From: 20CM-2-55-15 sp964633285
GTDB lineage: Bacteria > Acidobacteriota > Terriglobia > 20CM-2-55-15
Length of the DNA stretch: 64,000 nt
Assembly (NCBI GenBank): GCA_964633285.1
Contig: CAZWGA010000017.1
Location: 29,050-93,049 of the forward strand
Direction of reading: 5' to 3'
Part shown: positions 7,915 to 16,555 of the stretch, piece by piece
Layout: each line of letters starts with the position of its first letter
Numbering within the stretch: the stretch's first letter is position 1
Translations under genes and position numbers: made by a program
The notes under the pieces: model-generated
What the model saw: the letters and a program-made list of their open reading frames with translations, nothing else
Databases searched by the model: none
Told to the model about the DNA's origin: nothing

Positions 7915-9624
7915 ATGCTTTTGGGCCCTATGCACGATCAACATAAGAACCCGAAGACGGACATTGAGATTGCCCAGGAAGCGCAGATGCTGCCGATCGC
8001 CAAGGTCGGGCATCAAAAACTGGGACTTCAACTGAGCGACCTTTTGCTTTACGGACATTACAAAGCGAAGGTCTCCATGGATTACATCAACACGTTGCAG
8101 GCCCGGCCGGATGCCAAGCTGATTCTCGTGACGGCAATCACACCGACCGCCGCCGGCGAAGGCAAAACCACGACTACCGTGGGCCTCGGCGATGCGTTGA
8201 ATCATATCGGCAAGAAGGCCGTTGTGTGTTTGAGGGAACCCAGCCTCGGACCGTGCTTCGGCGTCAAAGGCGGCGCCGCCGGCGGCGGGTACGCACAGGT
8301 TGTGCCGATGGAAGACATCAATCTTCACTTCACCGGCGATTTTCATGCGATCGGAGTGGCGAACAATCTGCTGGCCTCCATGGTTGACAATCATATCTAT
8401 TGGGGCAATTCATTGGGACTCGACGCGCGGCGCATTTCATGGCGGCGCGCAATTGATATGAACGATCGGGCGCTTCGGCAGATTGCCGTTTCGCTCGGCG
8501 GTGTCGGCAACGGGTTTCCGCGCGAGGACGGATGGGACATCATCGCGGCGTCCGAAATCATGGCTGTGTTCTGCCTGGCCGAGAACATCGATGATTTGAA
8601 ACGGCGGCTCGGCAACATCATTGTCGGCCAGACTCGCGATCGGAAGTACGTCCGCGCATCTCAACTCGAAGCCGCGGGCGCCATGACGACGCTGCTCAAA
8701 GACGCATTCGCGCCGAACATCGTTCAGACGATCGAGAACAATCCCGCATTTATCCACGGCGGCCCGTTCGCCAATATCGCTCACGGTTGCAATTCCGTGA
8801 TTGCTACCAAAACAGCGCTCAAGATGGCCGATTATGTCGTCACCGAAGCGGGCTTCGGCGCGGATCTGGGCGCCGAAAAATTTCTCGACATCAAGTGCCG
8901 TAAGGCGGGCTTGAAACCCGACTGCACCGTCGTTGTCGCAACCATCCGCGCGCTTAAAATGCACGGCGGCGTGAAGAAAGATGGACTGAAGGAAGAAAAC
9001 GTTACGGCAGTGGAAAAAGGATTCGCAAATCTGGCGCGGCACGTTGAAAACATCCGCAAGTATGGAGTGCCTGCCGTTGTCTGCATCAATCGCTTCAGCG
9101 CGGACTCTGAGGCCGAGATGGCGATGCTGAAATCGCAGTGCGAACAACTCGAAGTCGAGTGCATCACTTCCGACCACTGGGCCAGCGGCGGACCCGGCGC
9201 AGCGGACCTGGCTCATGCCGTGGTCAACACGATTGCGACCAAGAAATCTCAGTTCAAACCGCTCTATCCTGACGATATGTCTCTGTGGCAAAAAACGCAG
9301 ACGATCGCGCGGGAAATTTACGGCGCTGACGATATCATCGCGGATCAGAAGATTCGGGATCGCTTCAAGGAACTTCAGGAGCAGGGCTACGGCCACTTCC
9401 CCATATGCGTGGCGAAGACGCAGTACAGCTTCTCAACGGATCCGGATTTGAAGGGCGCGCCTAAACATCACGTCGTTCCGATTCGCGAAGTCCGCCTTTC
9501 GGCCGGCGCGGAATTTGTAGTCGCGATTTGCGGAGATATCATGACGATGCCGGGCCTTCCGAAAGTTCCGGCCGCCACGAAAATTGATATCACACCCGAC
9601 GGCCGCGTCGTCGGCCTGTTCTGA
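7915..9624 (+). CDS. fhs: Formate-tetrahydrofolate ligase
   Basis: 569 residues, close to the usual 555-560. The protein makes 10-formyl-THF from formate, THF and ATP in one-carbon metabolism. The ATP-binding P-loop TPTAAGEGKTTTTVGLGDAL is present, as are EPSLGPCFG, GNGFPREDGWDI and the C-terminal GDIMTMPGLPK. ATG at 7915 is the first in-frame start after a stop at 7891. ATG at 7930 is equally possible, as no good ribosome site precedes either; AAGGAGG at 7875-7881 is too far away. Confidence 0.96.
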   Translation: MLLGPMHDQHKNPKTDIEIAQEAQMLPIAKVGHQKLGLQLSDLLLYGHYKAKVSMDYINTLQARPDAKLILVTAITPTAAGEGKTTTTVGLGDALNHIGKKAVVCLREPSLGPCFGVKGGAAGGGYAQVVPMEDINLHFTGDFHAIGVANNLLASMVDNHIYWGNSLGLDARRISWRRAIDMNDRALRQIAVSLGGVGNGFPREDGWDIIAASEIMAVFCLAENIDDLKRRLGNIIVGQTRDRKYVRASQLEAAGAMTTLLKDAFAPNIVQTIENNPAFIHGGPFANIAHGCNSVIATKTALKMADYVVTEAGFGADLGAEKFLDIKCRKAGLKPDCTVVVATIRALKMHGGVKKDGLKEENVTAVEKGFANLARHVENIRKYGVPAVVCINRFSADSEAEMAMLKSQCEQLEVECITSDHWASGGPGAADLAHAVVNTIATKKSQFKPLYPDDMSLWQKTQTIAREIYGADDIIADQKIRDRFKELQEQGYGHFPICVAKTQYSFSTDPDLKGAPKHHVVPIREVRLSAGAEFVVAICGDIMTMPGLPKVPAATKIDITPDGRVVGLF

Positions 9625-9632
9625 CACCGAAT

Positions 9633-10406
9633 TCACTTCTTCGGAGCTTGCTTTTTCTTTTGCTCCTTTTTCTGTTGCTTCTGCTGTTGTTGCTGCGCCC
9701 GGCGTTGTTGAACAGCTTGTTCCTGCCGGCGCTGTTCTTTGAGGGCGCGAATCTTTTCTTCTGCCTCGCGATTTAATTTCGCAGTGGCGTTTCCTTTGGT
9801 CCAGGCTTCGGATTGTTGAATCGTGGACCACATTTGTTTTGTGTGGTTATCGTGCTTTTGGGGAACACCCCCGGCCTGTCCACGGCGCAATCGCAACTGA
9901 TAGCCTTTCTCAACGCGCTGCGCGGCAGCGCCGCGACCGGCATTGACAGTGCCGTCGGCCACGCTGACTTCCGACTCATTCGCCTGGGCATCATGCTCGA
10001 CAGTAAACAAAGTCCCCGATACGCCCAGCACGGTGCTCGGCGTTTCCACTTCATACTTCGCCGGTTTCTTCGCTTTATTGACAAACGACCAGATTTGTCC
10101 GCGGAGCACTTCAAAGGAATAGGAATTGTTTTGTCCGAGTTCCTTCAATTGGACTTCAGCGCGTTCTCCGATCCGGAAAGCGTGCTTATCGGGAAACACG
10201 AGGAGCGCAGCCGACCCCGGACCGGTGCGAACAACCGCACTTGGATTCAACATATCGCCGATGTTCACGCTCTGCCAGCGAGCGTCGGCGGGATTGAGTT
10301 TCTTTTCGACGGCCCCGTACGCATCGGCAACGCGCGCCTGATTGGCCTGCGCGTGGCCGGAGGCGGCGAACATCATGATGATGAGAAGCGCAGAAATGAT
10401 TTTCAT
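9633..10406 (-). CDS. FecR-domain secreted protein
   Basis: 257 residues from ATG at 10406, which begins a clear signal peptide (MKIISALLIIMMFAASGHAQ). An open frame continues upstream, but that would translate the end of the cyclase gene. A FecR-type beta-rich domain spans about residues 40-165 (NIGDMLNPSAVVRTGPGSAA, PSTVLGVSGTLFTV, VSVADGTVNAG). The C-terminal third is Gln/Lys/Glu-rich and probably an extended coiled or charged tail. The start lies 1 bp after the stop of the CHASE2 cyclase, so the two are co-expressed. It probably acts in the periplasm. Ligand unknown. Confidence 0.87.
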   Translation of the reverse strand: MKIISALLIIMMFAASGHAQANQARVADAYGAVEKKLNPADARWQSVNIGDMLNPSAVVRTGPGSAALLVFPDKHAFRIGERAEVQLKELGQNNSYSFEVLRGQIWSFVNKAKKPAKYEVETPSTVLGVSGTLFTVEHDAQANESEVSVADGTVNAGRGAAAQRVEKGYQLRLRRGQAGGVPQKHDNHTKQMWSTIQQSEAWTKGNATAKLNREAEEKIRALKEQRRQEQAVQQRRAQQQQQKQQKKEQKKKQAPKK

Positions 10407-10407
10407 G

Positions 10408-12207
10408 TTAGTCGATGGTTCCGAGCGGACAGTATATCCGCATGGCGTCCCGTTTTCCTTTAACCTGAATTTCTCCAAGTTCCTCGCCTTTGAATCGCCC
10501 TTTCGCTCGCTGCCACGTGCTTTCACCGACAACAATTCCCCGGTTTACTTCTTTCGTGGCCGTTTGAAGACGGGACGCGGTATTGACGGCATCACCAACG
10601 ACCGTGTGTTGAATACGTTGTTTTGCGCCGACGAGACCGATCCGGACGCGGCCCGTACAAACTCCGGATCCCACCCGAAAGCCGATATCTCCCGCGAGTC
10701 CCGATTTCGTGATTTCAAGCGCCGCATCCTGAATGGCGAGCGCCCACCGAATTCCGCGGATGGCATGGTCTTCGTAGCCGTCGCGTTGTTCGAAGAAGAG
10801 CATGATCTCGTCGCCGACGAATTTATCCAATTCGGTTCCAAGGCGTAACGCCGCCTCCTCGCCCGCAATGAAGTAACGCCGAAGCAATTCTTCGACAGTG
10901 GCCGGCGGCAGCGTTTCGCCCAATCGCGTCGAGTCGCGAACATCACAGAAAACGATGGTGACTTCTTTCTCCGCCGTTTCGATCGCGGCATCCGGGCTCG
11001 ATTCGAGCATCTGATCGGCGATCGACGACGGCATGAATCGTTTGAACACTCGGCGCATCCGGGCTGCCTCGTACGTTGTCGAAAGCAACAGCGAAAAAGC
11101 CAGCACGCCGACGGGCTCAACCGTGTCGATCCAAACCTGCTCTCGCACGAACGCTTCACGCGCCAAAACAATCCAGACCACAGCCTCGAACAGAAAGATC
11201 AGCGCTGCCCGGCGAATACCCAGCGACCAGACGGCGAACGCAAGGCCGGAGACAAGCGCCAGCCTCGCGAAGAGATTTGCCGTCTCGCTCCAATGCACGA
11301 TCCAGTCGGAGTTCAAAACCATTTGAGTGGCGTTGGCGAGTACTTCGACACCTTGCATCTCGCCGGCCGGAGTGTTGTGCCGATCAGTGAAACGATTATA
11401 GGCGCCGACGATAACAATCTTGTCTTTGAAGAAATCCGCGCCGTGTGTTCTTCGCCAGTCTCCGGTGTAGACTTCGGCGTACGGAATCGGTTTAAACGTG
11501 CCATCAGGACCTGCAAAGCGGATGAGCATTTCACCTTCACCGCCAACCGGTATTTGTGTCTCACCGATGTCGAATGTTTCATGCAGAACGCCGTCGCCGG
11601 ACGCGCCATTGTACGCGGCCGCCAGCGCGACGCTGATGTGCATGTATCGCTTCCCGCTTTGCTCGTCGACGGTCGAAGGAAGAAACCATCTCACACGGCC
11701 AAATCGCCGCGACGCGGCCAATGAACATGCGCGGACAAAAGGCCGCAGCGCCGGATCCGGATCGGTGAATTGAAATAACTCTTCGCCGCCGGAGACTACG
11801 GTCTTCGGTTCGGCCCCGCAGAGAACGTTCCCCTGTTCCTTCATGGCTTCCGCCAGCGGCGCGTCTTCTTCGGGAACAGGCTGGGTAAACATGATGTCGA
11901 AGCCGACAACCTTCGCGCCTCCTTCGTGAAGTTCGTGCAGCAAGCGCGCGTGGAACGATCGCGGCAGGGGATATGATGCGCGAGCGAGCGGAAGGCGGGA
12001 GAGAGAGTCATCATCCATCGCGACAATCACAATGCGAGGATCGGCCGCGACCGGAGAGAGCGCGGCGCTATGCCAGTCGTATGCGAGAAGCTCGAAAGAT
12101 TGAACAGCGGGGAGCCGGCGAATAATCCATGTGCTCGTGATCGCGGCGGCCAGGCCGATGGCGAGCAAGATTCCAAGCCGCGCGTCCACTGCAAAACGGT
12201 TTGGCAT
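10408..12207 (-). CDS. CHASE2-domain class III adenylate/guanylate cyclase
   Basis: 599 residues. An N-terminal membrane anchor (about 8-30) leads into a CHASE2 extracytoplasmic sensor (about 35-300, with YDWHSAALSP, IVAMDDDSL and VVGFDIMF). Three membrane segments follow (about 310-385), then a class III cyclase domain (about 400-590). Catalytic features are visible: FCDVRDST and FVGDEIM hold the two metal Asp residues, the Lys of LDKFVGD is the purine-specifying type, and VVGDAVNTASRLQ holds the transition-state Asn and Arg. It therefore should make cAMP in response to a periplasmic signal. It is followed by fecR-like at 1 bp; the kinase gene lies 51 bp upstream. Confidence 0.93.
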   Translation of the reverse strand: MPNRFAVDARLGILLAIGLAAAITSTWIIRRLPAVQSFELLAYDWHSAALSPVAADPRIVIVAMDDDSLSRLPLARASYPLPRSFHARLLHELHEGGAKVVGFDIMFTQPVPEEDAPLAEAMKEQGNVLCGAEPKTVVSGGEELFQFTDPDPALRPFVRACSLAASRRFGRVRWFLPSTVDEQSGKRYMHISVALAAAYNGASGDGVLHETFDIGETQIPVGGEGEMLIRFAGPDGTFKPIPYAEVYTGDWRRTHGADFFKDKIVIVGAYNRFTDRHNTPAGEMQGVEVLANATQMVLNSDWIVHWSETANLFARLALVSGLAFAVWSLGIRRAALIFLFEAVVWIVLAREAFVREQVWIDTVEPVGVLAFSLLLSTTYEAARMRRVFKRFMPSSIADQMLESSPDAAIETAEKEVTIVFCDVRDSTRLGETLPPATVEELLRRYFIAGEEAALRLGTELDKFVGDEIMLFFEQRDGYEDHAIRGIRWALAIQDAALEITKSGLAGDIGFRVGSGVCTGRVRIGLVGAKQRIQHTVVGDAVNTASRLQTATKEVNRGIVVGESTWQRAKGRFKGEELGEIQVKGKRDAMRIYCPLGTID

Positions 12208-12258
12208 TGCCGCACATTGTAGTCCTGTTGAACGCGAGCGGAGAAAGTTCTGTCCGCA

Positions 12259-14910
12259 TCATTGTTTCTGCGCCGTGGACCAATTCAGGATCAGCGTAAT
12301 TGGCGAGGGGATGGATCCTTCAACCGGCTGGCTGATCAAGAAGCGGCCGTCGGCGGAAACCGCATACTGAGGTGTATTTGTCGAAACACTGCCACCGCCG
12401 GTGATGTGCGTCGGGAAAAGCTTCGTGGGAGTCCCCGGTTCAAAGTTTGAGCCGGGCGCGTTGATCGGAACAGCCATCATCGAACTATCCGGAGCGATGA
12501 AGTACAGTTCTCTGCTGTCCGCGCGCCAGCGCGGGGCGACGCCGCCATCCGTGGATACTTGCCATTTGGCGGTAGCCTCCGGAAATGGCTGTACGACAAT
12601 CTCGAATCGCTTGGATTCATTCGTCTGGTATGCGATCCATCGGCCATCCGGAGAAAACTGCGCGAGGGTTTCCTCAGCCGGTGTCTTCACGACCGGGCGA
12701 GGCTTTTCGTCCGCGTGGCTGAGGTCTTTTACCCATAAATCGCGAGCGGTCTTCGGATCGACTTCGTAATACAGAAGGAAGCGGGAATCTTTCGACCAGG
12801 CCTGTACGAGTTTCGTGTTGCCGTTTTCAACTACTACCTGCTCCGCGCCCACGCCATTCGCGGGTTTGACGTAGATGTTGTATGCGCCTTTCCGGTTCGA
12901 GCTGAATGCGATTTGCTTTCCATCCGGCGACCACACGGCGATTTGATCGGATCCCGGATCGAAAGTGAAAGGCATGAGACCGCCTCGAACGAGATCCAGG
13001 AGCCAGAGATCCATGTTTCCCTGCAAGGAGCGGCTGATCGCGACGCGATGGCCATCCGGAGATAGTGCCGGATAATTGGCTCCACCGGGATCCGGTTCTC
13101 CGGCCTTGCCGGTAACTTTTCCAGTACGGTCGAACCATGTCAACTGCACGCGAGCGGCGCCGCTCCCGCGAAATGCGACAAGACCGTCTTGAGAAGTGGA
13201 GAGACCGGCCAGGCCCAGGAACGCAGTGTCATAACCGGCCGAACCGGATAACGTGACCGGGTCACCCGTTAGTGTGGCCTGCTGAACATTTAGCGGTTGG
13301 GCCACAAGAGCTCCCTGGCGGATAAACAGCAGACGGCCTGGATTTAAGTACAACCCTGCGGCGTCTGCAGCCGTCAACCGTTTAGGTTCTCCTCCGTCAA
13401 GGGATCCCAGATAGATACCGGCCGACTCCCCGCAACACTGAACAAAAAAAAGAAAATGCCGGCCGTCGGGAAGGAACTGAGGGAACCGATGACTCAATTG
13501 ACGCGGCGGATCGAGCCGCGTGATAGCAACCGGTTCGCCGCCTGAAGCCGATATACGAAACAAGGCAGTCGTTGCGTTTGGATTAAACACTATCGTGCCG
13601 TCCGCATTCCATGCCCCTCCAAAACCACGTGGCGCATACGCCAGAGACTGCGGCAGACCTCCGGCAATATCCACGCGGGAAAGCTTGCTCGAAGTGAAGA
13701 ATCCGATCGACCGGCTGTCGGCAGACCAGAAGGGCATCTCGGCGCCTTCCGTTCCCGCAATCGGTTGCGCATTCGTTTTGTCCAGAGCGCGAACCCATAA
13801 TCGCTGCGGCCCATCACTTGATGCGATAAAAGCAAGATGTGTACCGTCGGGCGATAAGGCAAACTGCAACGGCGCCGACGTTTGAGGGGTGTTGATCTCG
13901 ACGCGCATTTCGCGCGCAGGCGTCTCGCGCAAATGCCGAACGGCGGGTATTGCCAACGCGGCGATTATGAGCACAGCGACCGTCGATAATGCGATCCAAA
14001 CAAGGCGCGACCCTCGCGCCGGGGAAGAGACCACGGCGGGCGCCGCCGGTTCCATTCCCGCTTCTTCGATTTCGATCTTCGCATCACGGACATCGCTGAG
14101 CCGCGCGCTCGGGTTTTTCTTCAGGGCCCTGCGAAGCAATCGTTGGATCGATGCCGGCGTCTCCGCCGGCAACGCGTTCCAATTGGGCTCGGACGTAACG
14201 ACGCGGCTGAGGATTTCCGTCACGTCATCGCCTTCGAACGTCGGGCGGCCCGCCAGCATTTCAAACAGCACACAGCCGAATGCAAAGATGTCCGACCGCC
14301 GATCCACAGCGCGGCCTTTCGCCTGTTCCGGAGACATGTACGCGGCCGTTCCGAGGATGACGCCTGCATTCGTCGCCGCCATACTGAGCGTGGGTGAATT
14401 CGAGAGAACCGGGTCTGCGGGCGCGCTTTCGAGAGCTTTCGCCAATCCGAAATCGAGGACCTTTACTTTCCCGTCAGCCATGACCTTCACGTTGGCCGGC
14501 TTCAGGTCGCGATGCACGAGTCCCTTCTCATGCGCGGCATCCAGCGCTTCGCAGATCTGCTTCGCGATGCCGAGCGCTTCGTCGATGGGCAGTTTGCCGC
14601 GTTTCACAAGAATATCGGCAAGCGTGTCGCCTTCGACAAATTCGAGGACAAGGAATCGAATCGCCTCGCTTTGCTGCAGATCATAAATCCCGGCAATGTT
14701 CTGATGATTGAGCGCTGCGAGAGCCTCGGCTTCCCGCTGAAACCGGCTCACACGGCTGGGATCGCGCGAGAATTCCTCCGGCAGAATCTTGATCGCAACG
14801 TCACGTTTCAGCCGCGAGTCGTGAGCGCGATACACTTCGCCCATCCCGCCCTTGCCCAACAAGGATGTTACTTCGTAAGAGCTGATCTGTGCGCCGATGC
14901 GTAGTGACAC
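12259..14910 (-). CDS. Membrane Ser/Thr protein kinase with PD40/TolB-like propeller
   Basis: 883 residues, GTG start. A Hanks-type kinase covers residues about 12-275: GKGGMGEV (19-26), VAIK (Lys41), HRDLKPAN (133-140) and DFG (153-155) are all intact. One membrane segment lies at about 305-330. Beyond it is an extracytoplasmic beta-propeller of PD40-type repeats (SPDGTHLAF, SADSRSIGFF, SPDGHRVAI, SPDGKQIAF, SPDGRWIAY). This architecture is expanded in acidobacteria. The propeller is presumably a sensor. It is followed by the CHASE2 cyclase on the same strand, suggesting shared signalling. Confidence 0.95.
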   Translation of the reverse strand: MSLRIGAQISSYEVTSLLGKGGMGEVYRAHDSRLKRDVAIKILPEEFSRDPSRVSRFQREAEALAALNHQNIAGIYDLQQSEAIRFLVLEFVEGDTLADILVKRGKLPIDEALGIAKQICEALDAAHEKGLVHRDLKPANVKVMADGKVKVLDFGLAKALESAPADPVLSNSPTLSMAATNAGVILGTAAYMSPEQAKGRAVDRRSDIFAFGCVLFEMLAGRPTFEGDDVTEILSRVVTSEPNWNALPAETPASIQRLLRRALKKNPSARLSDVRDAKIEIEEAGMEPAAPAVVSSPARGSRLVWIALSTVAVLIIAALAIPAVRHLRETPAREMRVEINTPQTSAPLQFALSPDGTHLAFIASSDGPQRLWVRALDKTNAQPIAGTEGAEMPFWSADSRSIGFFTSSKLSRVDIAGGLPQSLAYAPRGFGGAWNADGTIVFNPNATTALFRISASGGEPVAITRLDPPRQLSHRFPQFLPDGRHFLFFVQCCGESAGIYLGSLDGGEPKRLTAADAAGLYLNPGRLLFIRQGALVAQPLNVQQATLTGDPVTLSGSAGYDTAFLGLAGLSTSQDGLVAFRGSGAARVQLTWFDRTGKVTGKAGEPDPGGANYPALSPDGHRVAISRSLQGNMDLWLLDLVRGGLMPFTFDPGSDQIAVWSPDGKQIAFSSNRKGAYNIYVKPANGVGAEQVVVENGNTKLVQAWSKDSRFLLYYEVDPKTARDLWVKDLSHADEKPRPVVKTPAEETLAQFSPDGRWIAYQTNESKRFEIVVQPFPEATAKWQVSTDGGVAPRWRADSRELYFIAPDSSMMAVPINAPGSNFEPGTPTKLFPTHITGGGSVSTNTPQYAVSADGRFLISQPVEGSIPSPITLILNWSTAQKQ

Positions 14911-14931
14911 GAGTGCCTCGCTGTGGAGTGC

Positions 14932-15735
14932 TTATTCCTTGAATTTGCCGCCGAGGTGTGTCAGATCAAGATTGTTCTCGCAGGCATTCTCGATCACGTC
15001 GGTATTCGACATAAGGCGCGCCTGTTCCCTCACATTCCAGGACTTCGTGTACACCTTCGGATCGTCGATCGTGATCTGCATATCGAGATGCCCGAAGTCG
15101 GTTCGCCGAAAACGTTCGGTGACGTGCAGGGCTTCCGAAGTGGGCTTGCCTGTCTGGTCCAGCCAGGTCTTTCCGTTGAAACCGCGGGTGTCGACCACCA
15201 GCGTGTCGCCGTCCCATTTGCCGGTGGAATAGCCCAGAAAAGTGGGGAGATAGTCATTCCCCAACTCACGACCATCGAGAAAGATCTGCCGCCACGTGTT
15301 GGCGGACTCATAGAGAATCACAATCTCATCTGCCTTCTGGATAATTTTCCACGGTGGCGGCGACGCACTCACTCGGGGTACACCCTGCGGGAGACAATTG
15401 GCAAACGGATCCTCTCCCGAATGTGAGCCGTCGGCGCGCTGATCGACTAATGTTTTGGCCCAGGGCTGAAACGGCACGTCCGCGGGTTTGAGATCCGCGG
15501 CAATATTCAGGATGTATTTGTTGTTCCCGGATTCCCAGATTCCGGAAAAGTCGGGATGACCATCCGGCAATCGCGGCGCAGGTGCAGAAAGATTCGGCTT
15601 GCCGTCAGCACCGCGCGGAATTCCACTCGCAGGTACTTTCACCCATTGCCCATAAGCGGGCATGCCCATCACCGCTGTAACGGCCATCGAACCCAAAAAG
15701 GCAAACACATTTCGCAGGCGGAGTGTTCTTTTCAT
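14932..15735 (-). CDS. Secreted protein of unknown function (GKPNLSAPAP/DFSGIWE type)
   Basis: 267 residues from ATG at 15735, chosen because it opens a signal peptide (MKRTLRLRNVFAFLGSMAVT) with GAGGT 6-7 bp upstream; the longer frame from 15792 lacks this support. It has RGADGKPNLSAPAPRLPDG and DFSGIWE near the N-terminus, then a beta-rich domain with WKIIQKADEIVILYE, DGDTLVVDTRGFN and LHVTERFRR. I know this pattern from many secreted acidobacterial hypothetical proteins but can name no function. It lies 21 bp upstream of the kinase gene. Confidence 0.8.
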   Translation of the reverse strand: MKRTLRLRNVFAFLGSMAVTAVMGMPAYGQWVKVPASGIPRGADGKPNLSAPAPRLPDGHPDFSGIWESGNNKYILNIAADLKPADVPFQPWAKTLVDQRADGSHSGEDPFANCLPQGVPRVSASPPPWKIIQKADEIVILYESANTWRQIFLDGRELGNDYLPTFLGYSTGKWDGDTLVVDTRGFNGKTWLDQTGKPTSEALHVTERFRRTDFGHLDMQITIDDPKVYTKSWNVREQARLMSNTDVIENACENNLDLTHLGGKFKE

Positions 15736-15827
15736 GCCGGACCTCGCAGATTTTTGACGGCGATTGTATCCGAGCCCGAGGTGATATACCAACCGCGGCT
15801 TTGCGCCAAAAGTCAGATTGCCGCTGC

Positions 15828-16241
15828 TTAAAGCTTAACGACTGAAAGCCCTGAAGCCTTTGCAGCCGCGCATTGCCGCGCGTCGGCCGAAACGAACACG
15901 TCTGCATTCCAGGCCAATGCGCTGGCAATCTGGATGGCATCAGAGGAGCGAACGGGGTTGGTTTCAAGAATCCGGAGACAGTTCAAAGTGACTTCATCAG
16001 TGATCTGGATGACGGTGGCATCGGCAAGGTCGGCATCGAGTGCATTCTTCGCAGTCGCGTATTGTGCCGGTGATAGAGTCCGTTCGCGCCGGCGGCGGCA
16101 AAGAGCCGAAACAATTTCCGGCAGACACAGTATGGACACCGTCAGGCTGCTCGCGCCCTGTAACAGTTCATCGAAGACTTCGCTCTTTTCATCAGCGATA
16201 TACCGCTTTGCCAGCGCGGAAGAATCCGCGAAAAGGTTCAT
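15828..16241 (-). CDS. PIN-domain ribonuclease toxin, VapC-like
   Basis: 137 residues, the usual size of VapC. The acidic PIN residues are visible: Asp in FADSSALAKRY, Glu in LPEIVSAL, Asp in SSDAIQIASAL and Asp in VSADARQ. Such proteins cleave RNA, often initiator tRNA or rRNA loops, unless held by the antitoxin. The ATG overlaps the antitoxin stop by 4 bp (ATGA, 16238-16241), the usual translational coupling. Confidence 0.9.
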   Translation of the reverse strand: MNLFADSSALAKRYIADEKSEVFDELLQGASSLTVSILCLPEIVSALCRRRRERTLSPAQYATAKNALDADLADATVIQITDEVTLNCLRILETNPVRSSDAIQIASALAWNADVFVSADARQCAAAKASGLSVVKL

Positions 16242-16456
16242 CTCCGGTCCTCAATTACCGCCTTTGATAAAGACGGAGCCCTGGTCGCCAGCTTCAGCCC
16301 CGGCTTCCGCCATGCAGGTTCGCCTCGCGGGCCAGGCGGGACCAACCGTGCGACGGCTTTGCCGTGGCGCTGGATTTCAACCTCGATCCCTTTCTCAATC
16401 AAATCGAGGTACGCCGATGCATTCTTCCTGAAATCCGTGGAGGTAATGATTCTCAT
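16238..16456 (-). CDS. Phd/YefM-type antitoxin
   Basis: 72 residues from ATG at 16456 (MRIITSTDFRKNASAYLD); the frame upstream to 16474 runs into the operator and is less likely. The N-terminal half fits the Phd/YefM DNA-binding fold (DFRKNASAYLDLIEKG, then VEIQRHGKAVARLVPP). The C-terminal part (RAPSLSKAVIEDRR) would wrap the toxin. It should neutralise the PIN toxin and repress its own promoter through the palindrome at 16467-16494. Confidence 0.88.
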   Translation of the reverse strand: MRIITSTDFRKNASAYLDLIEKGIEVEIQRHGKAVARLVPPGPRGEPAWRKPGLKLATRAPSLSKAVIEDRR

Positions 16457-16466
16457 AATTTGTAAA

Positions 16467-16494
16467 TTGTACACTGACGTACATGTCTGTACAA
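16467..16494. promoter_or_regulatory. Probable antitoxin operator palindrome
   Basis: TTGTACA (16467-16473) and TGTACAA (16488-16494) form perfect 7-bp inverted arms around a central GTAC (16479-16482), all on one symmetry axis. It starts 10 bp upstream of the antitoxin ATG. This is the expected location for an autorepressor site of a Phd-type antitoxin. Confidence 0.6.
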
Positions 16495-16555
16495 GGCTTA
16501 TGACATAAAAAAGCCGCGAAGCGCAGGCCCGACCAGGCGAGCATTCAAAGAAACA

